64,000 nucleotides of DNA from Eudoraea chungangensis. Its GTDB lineage: Bacteria > Bacteroidota > Bacteroidia > Flavobacteriales > Flavobacteriaceae. The DNA lies in contig NZ_JARDUB010000003.1 in assembly GCF_029360665.1 (NCBI RefSeq), positions 661,254 to 725,253 on the forward strand, written 5' to 3'. A model generated the notes under the pieces. The model was given only the letters and a program-made list of their open reading frames with translations, was not told the DNA's origin and searched no databases. Of the stretch, positions 18,279-27,826 are shown one piece after another (the stretch's first letter is position 1; each line of letters begins with the position of its first letter). Both the position numbers and the translations under genes were made by a program.

Positions 18279-18804
18279 AGTTGTTTTTCTAATCCAGTAT
18301 ATTTTATAGGGTAATTATAAAGTGTTAAGGATTCATCAATCACAAAGATGAAAATTCATAAAACGGGACAACGATATTTCTAATTAATTAAGCAATTCAA
18401 GACTTAAAAATAATGTCTAACTTTTTGGTAGTAAGCCTAATGATTATTTCGTAAGAAATAATACTGATGATTATCTTATTATTTTCGATAATTTCAAAGA
18501 ATATGAAAAGTTAGCATTTTTTAATGAATTTCAAATCAAAATGCTAATAATATGACTATTAGACATCTTCAGTTTACTGCTTTGTAAATGAAACATAAAA
18601 GCCATAAAAAGGTAGTAAAAGAATTTAGGTTACTCAAGGTTTGCCTAAGTCTAAACAAAATATTATCATAAATTAGTACTTCAAAAATAATATTTAATGC
18701 AGTTAAAGCAGATGCTATTAAACAATTGTTTTTGATATTGTAAAAAACCTGTAAGTAATAAGAAAATAAATAACAGTGACTATGAATTTTAAATATAAAT
18801 TATT
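18279..18804. other. AT-rich gene-free stretch before the only plus-strand cassette gene
   Basis: About 525 bp without a gene. It holds two perfect hairpins, ATTATTTC/GAAATAAT (18443-18462, 4-nt loop) and TTAGCATTTT/AAAATGCTAA (18511-18547, 17-nt loop). Either could be regulatory. No clear -7 TAnnTTTG element was found upstream of 18805. Confidence 0.5.
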
Positions 18805-20346
18805 TTGAAAAAGGGTTTAAAAATTGTTTTTATTCTATTTATCATAGTATGTTTTAGTTGTAAATCAGACACTACAAAACCTTCTGTAACCAAAGAGGTT
18901 ATTAAAACTGATGGTGAAGTATTGGCTAAAAGACATTGTGTGCGTTGTCATTCTTTTCCAGAACCTACTGTTATGCCTAAGCGCTATTGGAAAGAAGTGC
19001 TTCCATTTATGGGATTCCATTTAGGAAAGGCACCTAAAGGAAAAACGCTAAGTGATTTTAGAAATGAGGTGGCAAAAAAACGTCTAGATCAATCCGGATT
19101 ATTTCCTTCAGAAGCCATGATTTCTGATAATGAATGGCAAGCTATCATTGATTTTTATGACAAAAATTCCCCAGAAAATCTTCCCGTTGAACAAAAGCTA
19201 TCGCTATATCCTGAAACTAGTGTTTTTGAATATGAAGTCTTACCATGGAAAACTTTTGGGGGCGGGCTTACATATCTTAATTTCAGTAACAATATTTATC
19301 AAGTAGGATTTAATACAGACAAAGGAGCTTCGTACTATGCTAAAATCCAAAAATCGGGTGCCCCACTAAAAAGCTATCAAATTAATTATCCGTTAGTTGA
19401 TGTTGCATCTATAGATGGGGTGGAATTTTTGCTAAGTATGGGTCGTATTTTCAATATAGATGAACCTACAGGAAGCATATCTGTACTCCAGGATAGTCTA
19501 AAACCTTTTATAGAAGACTTGCAAAGACCTGTAGATTTTATTTTAGATGATTTAGACAGAGATGGGATTGTTGATGTTTTGGTTTCTGAGTTTGGCAAAT
19601 ACCTTGGAGGAATAAATATTTATTCTAATAAAGGACAGTTTGGAAAAACTAATCTACATCCAAAATCAGGAGCAATTAATTTTGTACTAAGAGACATTAA
19701 TAATGATGGTTTGAAAGATTTTTATGTGCTAGTTGCGCAAGAAGACGAAAGTATTTATCTTTTTATTAATAAAGGTGATTTTAAATTTGAAAAGCATCAA
19801 TTATTATCGTTACCGTCTTATTATGGAACAACGCATTTTGAATTATTAGATTTTGATAACGATGGTGATGAAGATATTATTTGCTCTAGTGGTGATAGTG
19901 ATGATTTCACTAGTGCACTAAAACCATATCATGGTATTAGGATTTTCGAAAACTTAGGAAACCATAAATACAATCAGGCATGGTTTCATAAACAAGAAGG
20001 GGCTTACGGAACAGCTTGTGCTGATTATGACAATGATGGTGACATAGACATAGCATCAATAGGATACTATGCGTCACTTAAGAATAAAGGTAAAGAAGCA
20101 TTTCTTTATTTTGAAAACATAAGTCCATCTAAAAATAAGTTAGAATTTAAAGCGTATTCTCCATTGGAAAGTAAGGATAACTGCTTCATGCTTATAAAAT
20201 CTAAAGACATTGATAATGATGGTGACTTGGATATAATATTAGGAAGTAATTCTCGTATTTTCTCTGGAAAAAGAAAAGGTTCAATAAATGATAATTGGCA
20301 GAAAAACGGTGGTATAATCACTATTCTGAGAAATACTACAAAATAA
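18805..20346 (+). CDS. Lipoprotein with cytochrome c motif and FG-GAP/VCBS repeats
   Basis: A 513-aa protein and the only array gene on the plus strand. The start is TTG (no in-frame ATG before the upstream stop). Lipoprotein signal ends IIVCFSC. A single heme motif, HCVRCHS (CxxCH), lies at about residues 45-51, with a likely Met ligand near TVMPKRYW. At least five calcium-binding FG-GAP repeats follow (DLDRDGIVD, DINNDGLKD, DFDNDGDED, DYDNDGDID, DIDNDGDLD), suggesting a beta-propeller. It is probably an outer-membrane-anchored redox or binding protein; the function is unknown. Confidence 0.85.
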   Translation: MKKGLKIVFILFIIVCFSCKSDTTKPSVTKEVIKTDGEVLAKRHCVRCHSFPEPTVMPKRYWKEVLPFMGFHLGKAPKGKTLSDFRNEVAKKRLDQSGLFPSEAMISDNEWQAIIDFYDKNSPENLPVEQKLSLYPETSVFEYEVLPWKTFGGGLTYLNFSNNIYQVGFNTDKGASYYAKIQKSGAPLKSYQINYPLVDVASIDGVEFLLSMGRIFNIDEPTGSISVLQDSLKPFIEDLQRPVDFILDDLDRDGIVDVLVSEFGKYLGGINIYSNKGQFGKTNLHPKSGAINFVLRDINNDGLKDFYVLVAQEDESIYLFINKGDFKFEKHQLLSLPSYYGTTHFELLDFDNDGDEDIICSSGDSDDFTSALKPYHGIRIFENLGNHKYNQAWFHKQEGAYGTACADYDNDGDIDIASIGYYASLKNKGKEAFLYFENISPSKNKLEFKAYSPLESKDNCFMLIKSKDIDNDGDLDIILGSNSRIFSGKRKGSINDNWQKNGGIITILRNTTK

Positions 20347-20537
20347 ACTAAGGTGTTTTCTTTTTATGATTTTAGCCTATAAATTATTCTTATTCGTTTA
20401 AGGCCCGATTAAATATGGCGCCAGTTTTATTTTATAATTGTAATACTTACAATTCCTCTACACAAATATCAATGGCGAAGCATATTAATCTGGATGTGGA
20501 TATAAAAATCCAGATTGGGACATTTTAATTTTTGAGA

Positions 20538-20672
20538 TTAGGATTGGCTCAGTTCTTCAATGTCAATTATTCGACCTTCAAAAGAATTCTTTGTCAGTCT
20601 GTCTATATAAACCGTTATTTGAACACCAATCAAAAGAGTTAAGTTTAATATGATTAATAGAATGTAGCACAT
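20538..20672 (-). CDS. Possible small membrane protein, 44 aa
   Basis: ATG-initiated frame reading MCYILLIILNLTLLIGVQ followed by a polar tail ending EELSQS. One predicted membrane helix. It sits in cassette orientation 12 bp from the attC-like site, as expected of a cassette gene, while the larger gene of this cassette runs the other way. It is short enough to be chance. The remaining 20347-20537 shows nothing. Confidence 0.35.
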   Translation of the reverse strand: MCYILLIILNLTLLIGVQITVYIDRLTKNSFEGRIIDIEELSQS

Positions 20673-20683
20673 GCTATTTCAAA

Positions 20684-20882
20684 TGCACGCAACAGTCTCG
20701 GCTATCATACGGTTGCAATTGTCAGCACAGTATGGCAGCTCTCCCATACACTGCCTGCTTCTAATCGATAGCGAAGCGAGCTGCCGGCGGCAAACGTTCA
20801 TACCTTGACTATTGATTAAATGTAGCTAATAACCTCCGGCTTAGCGAATCAGTAGCAATATTCTATTACCATTGTTGTGCTT
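20684..20882 (-). repeat. attC-like site (199 bp)
   Basis: Left TGCACGCAACAGTCTCGGC, right ATTACCATTGTTGTGCTT. The spacer carries GCGAAGCGAGCTGCCGGCGG, which is GC-rich against the local background. The left box (GTTGCGTGC inverted) does not match the far end of its cassette (GTTGTATTT). Confidence 0.65.
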
Positions 20883-20892
20883 TCGTTTTTTA

Positions 20893-21675
20893 TTATTTGA
20901 TTTCAAAATCTATCATTTGAATGACTTCTTTGGCTTTTTCAATTAACATCTCAGTCTCTTGATTGGTGATTATACAAGTTGTAGCCCTTCTGTTCAGTAC
21001 GTTTAAAAACTCCATATCAGCCAGAAGTGCCGAATAATCACTTGTCACAAATGGAGCATCTGGCAGTGTTTCTATAGTAACCTTTTCAAAACGTGCCCTT
21101 GGAAAAGTAAAAACTTTAACCAGATCATTCCATGAAACATATTTCCCCAGCATATCTAAGTATCTTCCTTTATACAATTCATCTTGATTTACTTCATCTT
21201 CAATCATATCGGCCACATCACCAGGCCATTCAATTAAAATTTCTTTAAGGGCGATATTCGAAATCAAATTTATTTTACCTGACGTTAACAAGACATTTAA
21301 TGATCCAGACTTGTTGTTAAAAGTTGGACCAGATAAAGTTTTGCTGAACAGACTGTCTAAATGGGTTTGAGAGTATTCATCAACAGTCTCTGGCGATAGC
21401 TTGAAAATTTCAGTTGCTGCCAAAATCAAATCACGTCTTATGAGATTTAATGTTTCAAATTCTTCGACAGAATTTTTAAAATCTTGTTTCAGGCTCCTTA
21501 ATATTTTTTTCTCCTCTATTCTGTCCAATCTTTTTTGATTCCAACTGTTAACCTGTAGTGCAAGTAAAATGCCTATCATGACTAAAATAATTTCGCCAAA
21601 AGCATACTTTAAATACTTCCCAGTTTTTCCTTCTGAAAGTAGATTTTGTCTAATTTTTCTAAAGAATTTTATCAT
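20893..21675 (-). CDS. DUF6090-type membrane protein
   Basis: A 260-aa copy starting MIKFFRKIRQNLLSEGKTG with one membrane helix (GEIILVMIGILLALQV) and a helical remainder rich in charged residues (WNQKRLDRIEEKKILRSL). Function unknown. The cassette ends are identical (GTTGTGCTT/AAGCACAAC), so this copy sits in an intact cassette. The leader TTAGTTAGTGGTTTG is close to that of the other copies. Confidence 0.82.
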   Translation of the reverse strand: MIKFFRKIRQNLLSEGKTGKYLKYAFGEIILVMIGILLALQVNSWNQKRLDRIEEKKILRSLKQDFKNSVEEFETLNLIRRDLILAATEIFKLSPETVDEYSQTHLDSLFSKTLSGPTFNNKSGSLNVLLTSGKINLISNIALKEILIEWPGDVADMIEDEVNQDELYKGRYLDMLGKYVSWNDLVKVFTFPRARFEKVTIETLPDAPFVTSDYSALLADMEFLNVLNRRATTCIITNQETEMLIEKAKEVIQMIDFEIK

Positions 21676-21697
21676 TAGTTAGTGGTTTGTCATAATG

Positions 21698-21832
21698 AAG
21701 CACAACGGTCTTCTATAGGAGTACTAGCGGATTAATTACACTAGTTATTCTTGTTACAAGATACTAATTTAATGTAAAAACGGTTCGAGTTTACACCCGA
21801 ACCGCTACTGCTTTTATACCTTGTTGTAGGTA
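21698..21832 (-). repeat. attC-like site, GTAGCGG family
   Basis: AAGCACAACGG ... CTTGTTGTAGGTA. Inner arms TACTAGCGG / CCGCTACTG. The spacer half CGGTTCGAGTTTACACCCG is nearly identical to those at 42383 and 44357. Confidence 0.85.
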
Positions 21833-21842
21833 CTATTTTTTC

Positions 21843-22718
21843 CTAAAAGTTGAATTTCCCGTTATGGTTTTTATGTTCAGTAGCTGGTGCAATCGTCTCC
21901 ATTACATCCCAATGTTCAGCAATTTTTCCATTTTCAATTCTGAACAAATCATAAAAAGAAGTATGTTTTCCTGCAAACTGCCCTTCACTAACAGCAAGTA
22001 CAAAATTACCTTCTCCTAATACGATATGATTTTTTTCATAAACCATTGTAATTCCATTTTTTGCCATTTCTTCAAGAGCCTTACCTAAACCAGATAGTCC
22101 ATCTCCAATCATTGAATTGTGTTGAATATAGTTATCTCCATCAAAGTAATTTCCCATTTTATCAAAACCGCCATTCACTAAAACAGTATTTACAAAATCT
22201 TTTACGAATTCTTTGTTTTTTTCGGTTTTATCCAAATCAGTTAAAGTAGTACTTCCATCTGTTTGCGTTCGGTTACTTGGGTTAACATCTGTAATCTCAG
22301 ATAGATTGTCCCAATGCTCAACTATTAGCCCATTTTCATATCTGAATATATCAAATCCAACTTTTGGTCCGAAAAAATCATAAATAGTTTGCGAAAAGGT
22401 ATAATCTCCATCTTGAAAAGAACGAACAACTTTTGCTTTAAAACCACCTTCTGGAGCATTTTGTAATACAGCTCCAAAACCTTCTAAACCATCAGCAACC
22501 CCTAGGTTGTGTTGTTTGTAGTTGGTTGGATTGATATACGCAATGGTTGATTTGTCTCCATTCTCAAGACTTTCTAGTAATGCTGCTGATTTTTCTTTGT
22601 TTGTCAATTCTGTTTTTGATTCCATTTTTTCTGTGTTTTTAGTTTTTGACTCCTTTTGGTTAGTTGCGCATGTAGCAATTAAAAGTGCTATTACAACTGT
22701 AGCTATTGTTTGTTTCAT
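21843..22718 (-). CDS. Lipoprotein with two SnoaL/NTF2-like domains
   Basis: A 291-aa protein. Start placed at MKQTIATVV because a lipoprotein signal (VVIALLIATC) begins there; an upstream ATG would put it outside. Two tandem SnoaL-like cone domains follow (about 40-150 and 165-290), each with the YIQHN/YKQHN-DGL and FDIFRYENG/YDLFRIENG-AEHWD signatures. Such proteins isomerise or bind small molecules; no substrate can be named. It follows an AraC regulator gene by 92 bp in the same cassette, so that regulator may control it. Confidence 0.82.
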   Translation of the reverse strand: MKQTIATVVIALLIATCATNQKESKTKNTEKMESKTELTNKEKSAALLESLENGDKSTIAYINPTNYKQHNLGVADGLEGFGAVLQNAPEGGFKAKVVRSFQDGDYTFSQTIYDFFGPKVGFDIFRYENGLIVEHWDNLSEITDVNPSNRTQTDGSTTLTDLDKTEKNKEFVKDFVNTVLVNGGFDKMGNYFDGDNYIQHNSMIGDGLSGLGKALEEMAKNGITMVYEKNHIVLGEGNFVLAVSEGQFAGKHTSFYDLFRIENGKIAEHWDVMETIAPATEHKNHNGKFNF

Positions 22719-22810
22719 TTCTTTAATTTTTATTGAATACAAAGTTGAAACAACTCTTACGTACATGGAAGATTAAAAATGGAATAATAATGGTTAAAGT
22801 CGAACCAGTT

Positions 22811-23689
22811 CTATTTATATGTTGATTTAATAAATGAATTTGGGGTTAAACTCGTATGCTTCTTAAAATATTTTGAAAAATTTGTCGGGTCTTCAAAACC
22901 TAATTTATACGCTAGTTCTGTAATTTTTAGGTTTGAATTAATTAGATTTCTTTTTGCTTGTAGAATTACAAAATCGTCAATGACGGCTTTGGCTGTTTTA
23001 TTAACTAATTCTTTGCAGATTGTGTTTAAGTGCTTATAGGTGATAGTTAACTCTTTAGCGTAGAAATCAGCACTTCTGCTTTTTGATAGATTGGATTCAA
23101 TTAAAGATGTGAATTTTTGAAAGATTTTAATTTTTGAAGAATCTGTTATATGAAAAGTTTGACTTTTTTTTAAATCTTCGGCTTTTGAAATAAGAATTAC
23201 AAATAAAGATTCAATAATTGTTTTCTGATTGAATGACTCTGTGTTATTAAATTCTTGTAGTAGAAGATTGAAATAAGTTTTGAAATCCGAATGTTTCGGA
23301 ATTTGAAGAATTGGTGAAAATAATTGTGGGTTGAATAATCTAAAGACAAAATCTTTAGAAAGGTTAGAAAAGCATTTAACAAAATATTCTTCTGTGAATA
23401 TAATACAAAAGCCATTTAAATTTTTTGAAAAATCAAATGCATTAACTTGCTCCTTTGTAAGATAAACTAAAGTATTTTCCTGAACAGGAAACCAATTAAA
23501 ATCAATAAAATGTCTACCAAAACCACTGGTAAAAAAAATTAAATTATAGAATTTGAGTTGGTGAGGTAATTCAGGATTGTGATTGTACTTTTCTTTTTTT
23601 CTAGCAATTTTTTCAATTGGAAGAATTTCAAATCCAAAATTTTTGTTCGTAGAAGGATTAAATTGGATATGTGGAATTTCCTTTTTCAT
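22811..23689 (-). CDS. AraC-family transcriptional regulator
   Basis: A 292-aa regulator: an N-terminal cupin-like ligand domain (FFTSGFGRHFIDFNW) and a C-terminal double helix-turn-helix (about 190-290; ELAYKLGFEDPTNFSKYFKKH). Start chosen at MKKEIPHIQ, which lies only 11 nt from the cassette boundary, so it has practically no leader. An upstream in-frame ATG lies inside the attC-like site. It forms a two-gene cassette with the SnoaL lipoprotein; both cassette ends read GTTGTAGGTA. Confidence 0.88.
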   Translation of the reverse strand: MKKEIPHIQFNPSTNKNFGFEILPIEKIARKKEKYNHNPELPHQLKFYNLIFFTSGFGRHFIDFNWFPVQENTLVYLTKEQVNAFDFSKNLNGFCIIFTEEYFVKCFSNLSKDFVFRLFNPQLFSPILQIPKHSDFKTYFNLLLQEFNNTESFNQKTIIESLFVILISKAEDLKKSQTFHITDSSKIKIFQKFTSLIESNLSKSRSADFYAKELTITYKHLNTICKELVNKTAKAVIDDFVILQAKRNLINSNLKITELAYKLGFEDPTNFSKYFKKHTSLTPNSFIKSTYK

Positions 23690-23690
23690 A

Positions 23691-23933
23691 TTACCTACAA
23701 CGGTCTGTGTATGAGGCTGTGCCTCCCATGGTATATATTGGTTAAGGTAGTGAAGTCTGCCGGAGCGCACAAATCTGTAGATGCCGCTGCTCTCTGAAAG
23801 TCAATTCCTCCCAAATTTTCCGCAGTTAAATTCCATCAACGCCAACCTAGCCGGTAGACCGAACGGGCAAGGTGATCCCAAGATATTCCGATAGGATAGC
23901 AACACCTGCCTTTATACATAATGTTGGTATTTC
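23691..23933 (-). repeat. attC-like site, long (243 bp)
   Basis: Left TTACCTACAACGGTCTGTGTATGAGG, right CCTTTATACATAATGTTGGTATTTC. The long spacer contains CCGGTAGACCGAACGGG, a likely extra stem. Confidence 0.72.
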
Positions 23934-23967
23934 GTTTTCTTTCAGTCAGTCGTAGTCTAGTGAAGCA

Positions 23968-24357
23968 CTAGTTATCTTTAAATTCTACGATAAGAGTTCT
24001 AAGTGTGGATTTACCAATATTCTACAATGAATGAGATATAGGATTGGTTAGTTCAATTTTCTGCGCTATTGTTGGTTGTTGTTCTTTTCTACTCCCATCT
24101 GGCCCATGCCTTAAAATCTTGGCGCCTTCCATAACATATACATACATCGGTGGGTGATTATGCATTGGCTCGATTTCACCAGGTTCTAATACATGTTCGA
24201 TGATTCTTACATTGTCATTCTGATAGAGTATAGTATAGAATTCTTCAGGAAGTTCTTGGAAAGCAGAAACTGATGTTTTTGTAAACGTATTGAACCCATA
24301 CATCGCTGAAAGTCCTATTAAGATTCCAATGGTAAGCGTTAGAATTTGAGATTTCAT
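23968..24357 (-). pseudogene. Cupin-domain protein with premature TAG stop
   Basis: The 111-codon open frame has an N-terminal anchor (ILTLTIGILIGLSAMYGF) and a cupin core (ILYQNDNVRIIEHV, then HNHPPMYVYVMEG). It stops at TAG (24022-24024) after ISHSL. The same frame continues as NIGKSTLRTLIVEFKDN to a second stop at 23970, which is how cupins of this type normally end. One base change (for example GAG to TAG) explains it. The shortened protein lacks the last beta strand of the barrel and may not fold. Confidence 0.72.
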
Positions 24358-24386
24358 GAAATTGTGGTGATTAAGTTCTAGGCTAT

Positions 24387-24525
24387 GAATGCTAACGCTC
24401 TCGGCTACGAACCTTCGGCTAATGACACCTAAGTTAGTAAAAAGAGCACTGCGCAGTAGAAATTCGATAGGATTTCTCGAAGAATCTTTAAACGGCTAGC
24501 CATGGATTATGGCTTTGTTAGCGAC
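24387..24525 (-). repeat. attC-like site
   Basis: Left GAATGCTAACGCTCTCGGC, right ATGGCTTTGTTAGCGAC. The TAA stop of the upstream amidohydrolase gene is made by the core GCTAAC itself. Confidence 0.8.
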
Positions 24526-26245
24526 TGTTTTTATTTTTATAGAATTTACCATCAAATACTACGGAATGTACTTTAATGTCTTTAATTGATAATGGATCAA
24601 TTTTTAATGGATTTTGTTCCAAAATTGTAAAATCGGCTTTTTTACCAACCTCTATAGATCCTATATTTGCCTCCTGTTTAATAGCGTAGGCAGCATCTAT
24701 TGTAACGGCTTTGAGAGCTTGGTAAGGACTTATTTTTTCCTCTGGTCCTAAAGTTTGCCCACTAACGCCGAGTCTGTTTACCGCACACCACATTAGGAAG
24801 AGTGGAGACGGAGGTGCCATTGGAAAATCGGAATGTAAACTGAACCTTATACCGTTTTTGGCAAGGGTTCCGGACCTTGAAAAATAATGAGATCTACTTT
24901 CTGGGCCAACTCCATTTTTTGTAAATTTTTCTCCTAATGCACGATTATAGTATGGATTAACAGATGCAATAATTCCAAGTTTAGCCATTTTTTCAGACTG
25001 CTCTACTCTAGAAACTCCAAAGTGTTCAAATACGGTTCTGTGACTTGCTCTAGGAAAATCATTTTGTAACCGCTCTATAATGCTTAATAAGTCATCAACT
25101 CCTTGATCTCCATTAACATGAATGTGTACATCGATGTTGTTTTGCCAAAAAGGCTTCCAAAGTTCATATAAAACCTTTGGCTCAGTAATGTACTCACCTT
25201 CATGGCCATCTAAATATGGTTCAGAAAGCATCATTTGTTGGCCAAACATCCCGCCATCAATAAAGAGTTTGATTTGATCAGTTTGATAGATAATATGTTT
25301 ATTATCTCTTTCAGAATTCTGAGCTATGTAGTCTAGAGTAGCGTCAAATCCTTTTTCATAAAATGTAGGACGTACGTCATAACTAAAATAGCTTCGAGCC
25401 GATGCGGTTGAAAACAATTCGTAAGTCGCATCAATTTGTTCTTTTGTTGCACCCAAAAATGCACCAGGACCATGAATCGTAGTAATTCCATTTTTAAGTA
25501 ACAATTCATTGACCTGCTTTATCCCTGATTTCCATTCATTTATCGAAAATTTTGGCAACCATCGCTGATATAAAAAGTCAAGTTGTTGAAAGTTTTCAAG
25601 TACAATTCCCTTATCAAAGTCTGCTTGCGGGTCATTCATATTTTCTCTGTTGTAGCCATAAAAGTCAAGTGCAGCAGAATTGAAAATGTTTTCATGAAAT
25701 GATCGATGAAAAATATTAATAGGAACAGTAGTGGATATATTATCCAAATCTTCTTTGTAGATGGTTCCATGAAAATATTGACTATATCCAAAGATTTGAA
25801 GGGCCTCGTTACTGGAAGAGAACTGATCTGTAAGTAATTGTACTTCTTTTAGAAATTCTTCCTTTCCTATGGTGGCTTTTATTTTACGGTCATTTGGTAA
25901 ATCCCAATCTTCTGGAGTAACCCAGTGGAGCGGTAATAAAATAGCACCTAAGCCCATGTGTAAATGATTGTCTACAAAGCCCGGTACCATAACATTATTA
26001 GCTAAGTCTACAGACGTTGCATTGGGGTATATTTTTTTTGCTTCGGATTTGGTACCAACAAAAACAATAGTCTCATCTTGTGTAACTACAGCTTCGGTAG
26101 CACTTTGCTTAGTTTCATCCATTGTAATTATTTCTCCTCCAGAATAAATGGTGTAAGTGGATTCAGCTTTGAGGCTTCTATCATTTCGACTTGTACAACT
26201 AAGCAAAATACAAAGTCCTATAATAAGAGTTAAAGTATTTTTCAT
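24518..26245 (-). CDS. Amidohydrolase family 3 lipoprotein (YtcJ-like)
   Basis: A 575-aa metal-dependent amidohydrolase. Start placed at MKNTLTLII, the beginning of a lipoprotein signal ending CILLSC. Metal motif HLH is in VDNHLHMGLG; HVNGDQGVDD, EHFGVSR and LHSDFPMAPP supply further ligands and the catalytic Asp, and EVGKKADFTIL is the conserved end. Relatives cleave formamides or other amides. The stop codon falls in the attC core. Its left attC box (GTCGTGAAGGG) is a mutated form of its own right end (GTTAGCGAC). Confidence 0.87.
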   Translation of the reverse strand: MKNTLTLIIGLCILLSCTSRNDRSLKAESTYTIYSGGEIITMDETKQSATEAVVTQDETIVFVGTKSEAKKIYPNATSVDLANNVMVPGFVDNHLHMGLGAILLPLHWVTPEDWDLPNDRKIKATIGKEEFLKEVQLLTDQFSSSNEALQIFGYSQYFHGTIYKEDLDNISTTVPINIFHRSFHENIFNSAALDFYGYNRENMNDPQADFDKGIVLENFQQLDFLYQRWLPKFSINEWKSGIKQVNELLLKNGITTIHGPGAFLGATKEQIDATYELFSTASARSYFSYDVRPTFYEKGFDATLDYIAQNSERDNKHIIYQTDQIKLFIDGGMFGQQMMLSEPYLDGHEGEYITEPKVLYELWKPFWQNNIDVHIHVNGDQGVDDLLSIIERLQNDFPRASHRTVFEHFGVSRVEQSEKMAKLGIIASVNPYYNRALGEKFTKNGVGPESRSHYFSRSGTLAKNGIRFSLHSDFPMAPPSPLFLMWCAVNRLGVSGQTLGPEEKISPYQALKAVTIDAAYAIKQEANIGSIEVGKKADFTILEQNPLKIDPLSIKDIKVHSVVFDGKFYKNKNSR

Positions 26246-26258
26246 GGAATATTTAAAT

Positions 26259-26467
26259 GTCGTGAAGGGCATAGTATAACCGTCAGTTATGGGTTAAATT
26301 AGCAATTATTTTCGGTTTATCACAGACCTTAGTACTTCCGAGTGGATTCCTACAGCCTGTCCCGATTACTCAGGATAGTCGAATCCGCCGACTAGACCGC
26401 AACTACTAACGAACTCCTTTATCAATAAGCATTAGTGGGTAAATCACGCTTATACATTGTTAGCAAA
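26259..26467 (-). repeat. attC-like site, left R box mutated
   Basis: Left GTCGTGAAGGGCATAGTATAACC, right CTTATACATTGTTAGCAAA. The spacer with CCGCCGACTAGA and CGAACTCCT is homologous to 6198 and 39022. Confidence 0.75.
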
Positions 26468-26473
26468 GGTTTT

Positions 26474-26980
26474 TTATTCATTCGCTATAAATTCTTTCAC
26501 TACTAGACTTTTTTCAGATTCCATTTCGCAAGTCCAACTATCTATCCACCATCTTTCATTTTCATAATGCAGTTGAATACTGTTCAGTCCTTTAATTTTA
26601 GATTCAACGTCTGGGTCAGTTCGTATTTCAAAAGCGCTCCAAACTTGCGCAATATTTCCATATTTGCTGACTTTTCTTTTCAATTCTTTTTCATAGAAAT
26701 CCTCTTTCGGTGCTAATCCTATCGGTATATATTCCGCTTCAAGAGTATGTGTGTCAGCTTCTCCATTTTCATCGAGTCGAGTTATAAAAGCATTTTTTGA
26801 ATGAATGTTTTTATCTCTTTCAAATTCCCAGGGATCATCACTTGAACCAGAAACAACATCATAGTATGCAGTTATAATTGCATCTATTGACACTACATCT
26901 GCTGCATATTTGTCTGTTTTAGTTTGTCCTAGAACTGAGGTAGAAATCAATATTCCGATTATAATTACTGTGTTTTTCAT
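26474..26980 (-). CDS. Hypothetical secreted protein, NTF2-like
   Basis: A 168-aa secreted protein with signal peptide ending SVLGQ. The order of elements (helix IDAIITAYYDVVSG, then KNAFIT, then AQVWSAFEIRT and WWIDSWTCEME) fits an NTF2/SnoaL cone domain, although no catalytic residue is clear. Probably periplasmic; function unknown. Cassette ends are identical (GTTAGCAAA), and the stop lies 6 nt before the attC edge. Confidence 0.7.
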   Translation of the reverse strand: MKNTVIIIGILISTSVLGQTKTDKYAADVVSIDAIITAYYDVVSGSSDDPWEFERDKNIHSKNAFITRLDENGEADTHTLEAEYIPIGLAPKEDFYEKELKRKVSKYGNIAQVWSAFEIRTDPDVESKIKGLNSIQLHYENERWWIDSWTCEMESEKSLVVKEFIANE

Positions 26981-26994
26981 ATGTGGTTCAAATT

Positions 26995-27127
26995 TTTGCT
27001 AACGCATTGTGTATGGGGAATAGCGGATTTTACTAACTACTTGTCAGTTTTACACGGACCTTGGTTTTATGTTCATACGTTCTTTTTATTACTTAAACCG
27101 CTATTCCTCAAACACCTTGTTAGCCAC
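26995..27127 (-). repeat. attC-like site, AATAGCGG family
   Basis: TTTGCTAACGC ... CTTGTTAGCCAC with arms GGAATAGCGG on both sides. The spacer is homologous to 43138. It encodes the last residues of the AlkD-like gene. Confidence 0.85.
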
Positions 27128-27826
27128 TGGATTTCTATATATATTTCTAGGATAGTCCGACATTCTTAAATGTTCTTTTTGCAATTCGCTCAGTGCATTT
27201 TTTGCAATCCATTGTGCAGATTTACTCTCAAATTCCAATATTTCTTTTGTAACTTCTATTGCTCTCTCATTAAGGTCAATATTTCGTTTGCCTATATTCC
27301 TCAAAGCCCAGTTCACAGCTTTTTTGACATATAGTCTTTCGTCATTAACTTCTCGTTTGATAATTGGAAAAAATTGTTCAAATAATTCGTTCTCTGACGT
27401 TTTATCTGCCATACAATAAGAAGCCATAATTGCAAATCCAGCTCTTTTTTCAAATTCGGAATCTCTTTCAGTCCATTCCATTATTTTGTCAAGAGCAAAT
27501 TTACTTTTTGAAAAGAGTCCCATACTGAAACTGTCGCAAATTTCCCAATTCTCAAAGGTCTTAACCCATTTTTCCATTAGCGGCTCAGTAACATCTTTGG
27601 GTTTAAACATTTTGCTACACAAAAGCCGTGCTTCATAAATTCCGCTATCAAATAGTTGTAGGGCAAGCTGATTATTTTGTCCAATTTCTTTTGCTATCAT
27701 TTTCAACTCCTTATGGTAAATACCTAAAGAGTTATTTGATATTATTCCGAATTTTTTCTCTTTGAAAACAACCTTTTCGGCATCTTTCAAATCATAAAGA
27801 GAATCTATAATTTCATTGTAGGTCAC
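27101..27826 (-). CDS. DNA alkylation repair protein (AlkD-like HEAT-repeat)
   Basis: A 241-aa all-helical protein of the AlkD family, DNA glycosylases that remove bulky or cationic alkylated bases. It shows the HEAT repeat run, EARLLCSKMF, the WEICDSFSMG segment and KKAVNWALRNIGKRN. The start is GTG, directly after the stop of the DUF1801 gene (TAAGTG), so translation is probably coupled. The last eight residues (VANKVFEE) and the stop are encoded by the attC-like site. No signal peptide. Confidence 0.85.
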   Translation of the reverse strand: MTYNEIIDSLYDLKDAEKVVFKEKKFGIISNNSLGIYHKELKMIAKEIGQNNQLALQLFDSGIYEARLLCSKMFKPKDVTEPLMEKWVKTFENWEICDSFSMGLFSKSKFALDKIMEWTERDSEFEKRAGFAIMASYCMADKTSENELFEQFFPIIKREVNDERLYVKKAVNWALRNIGKRNIDLNERAIEVTKEILEFESKSAQWIAKNALSELQKEHLRMSDYPRNIYRNPVANKVFEE

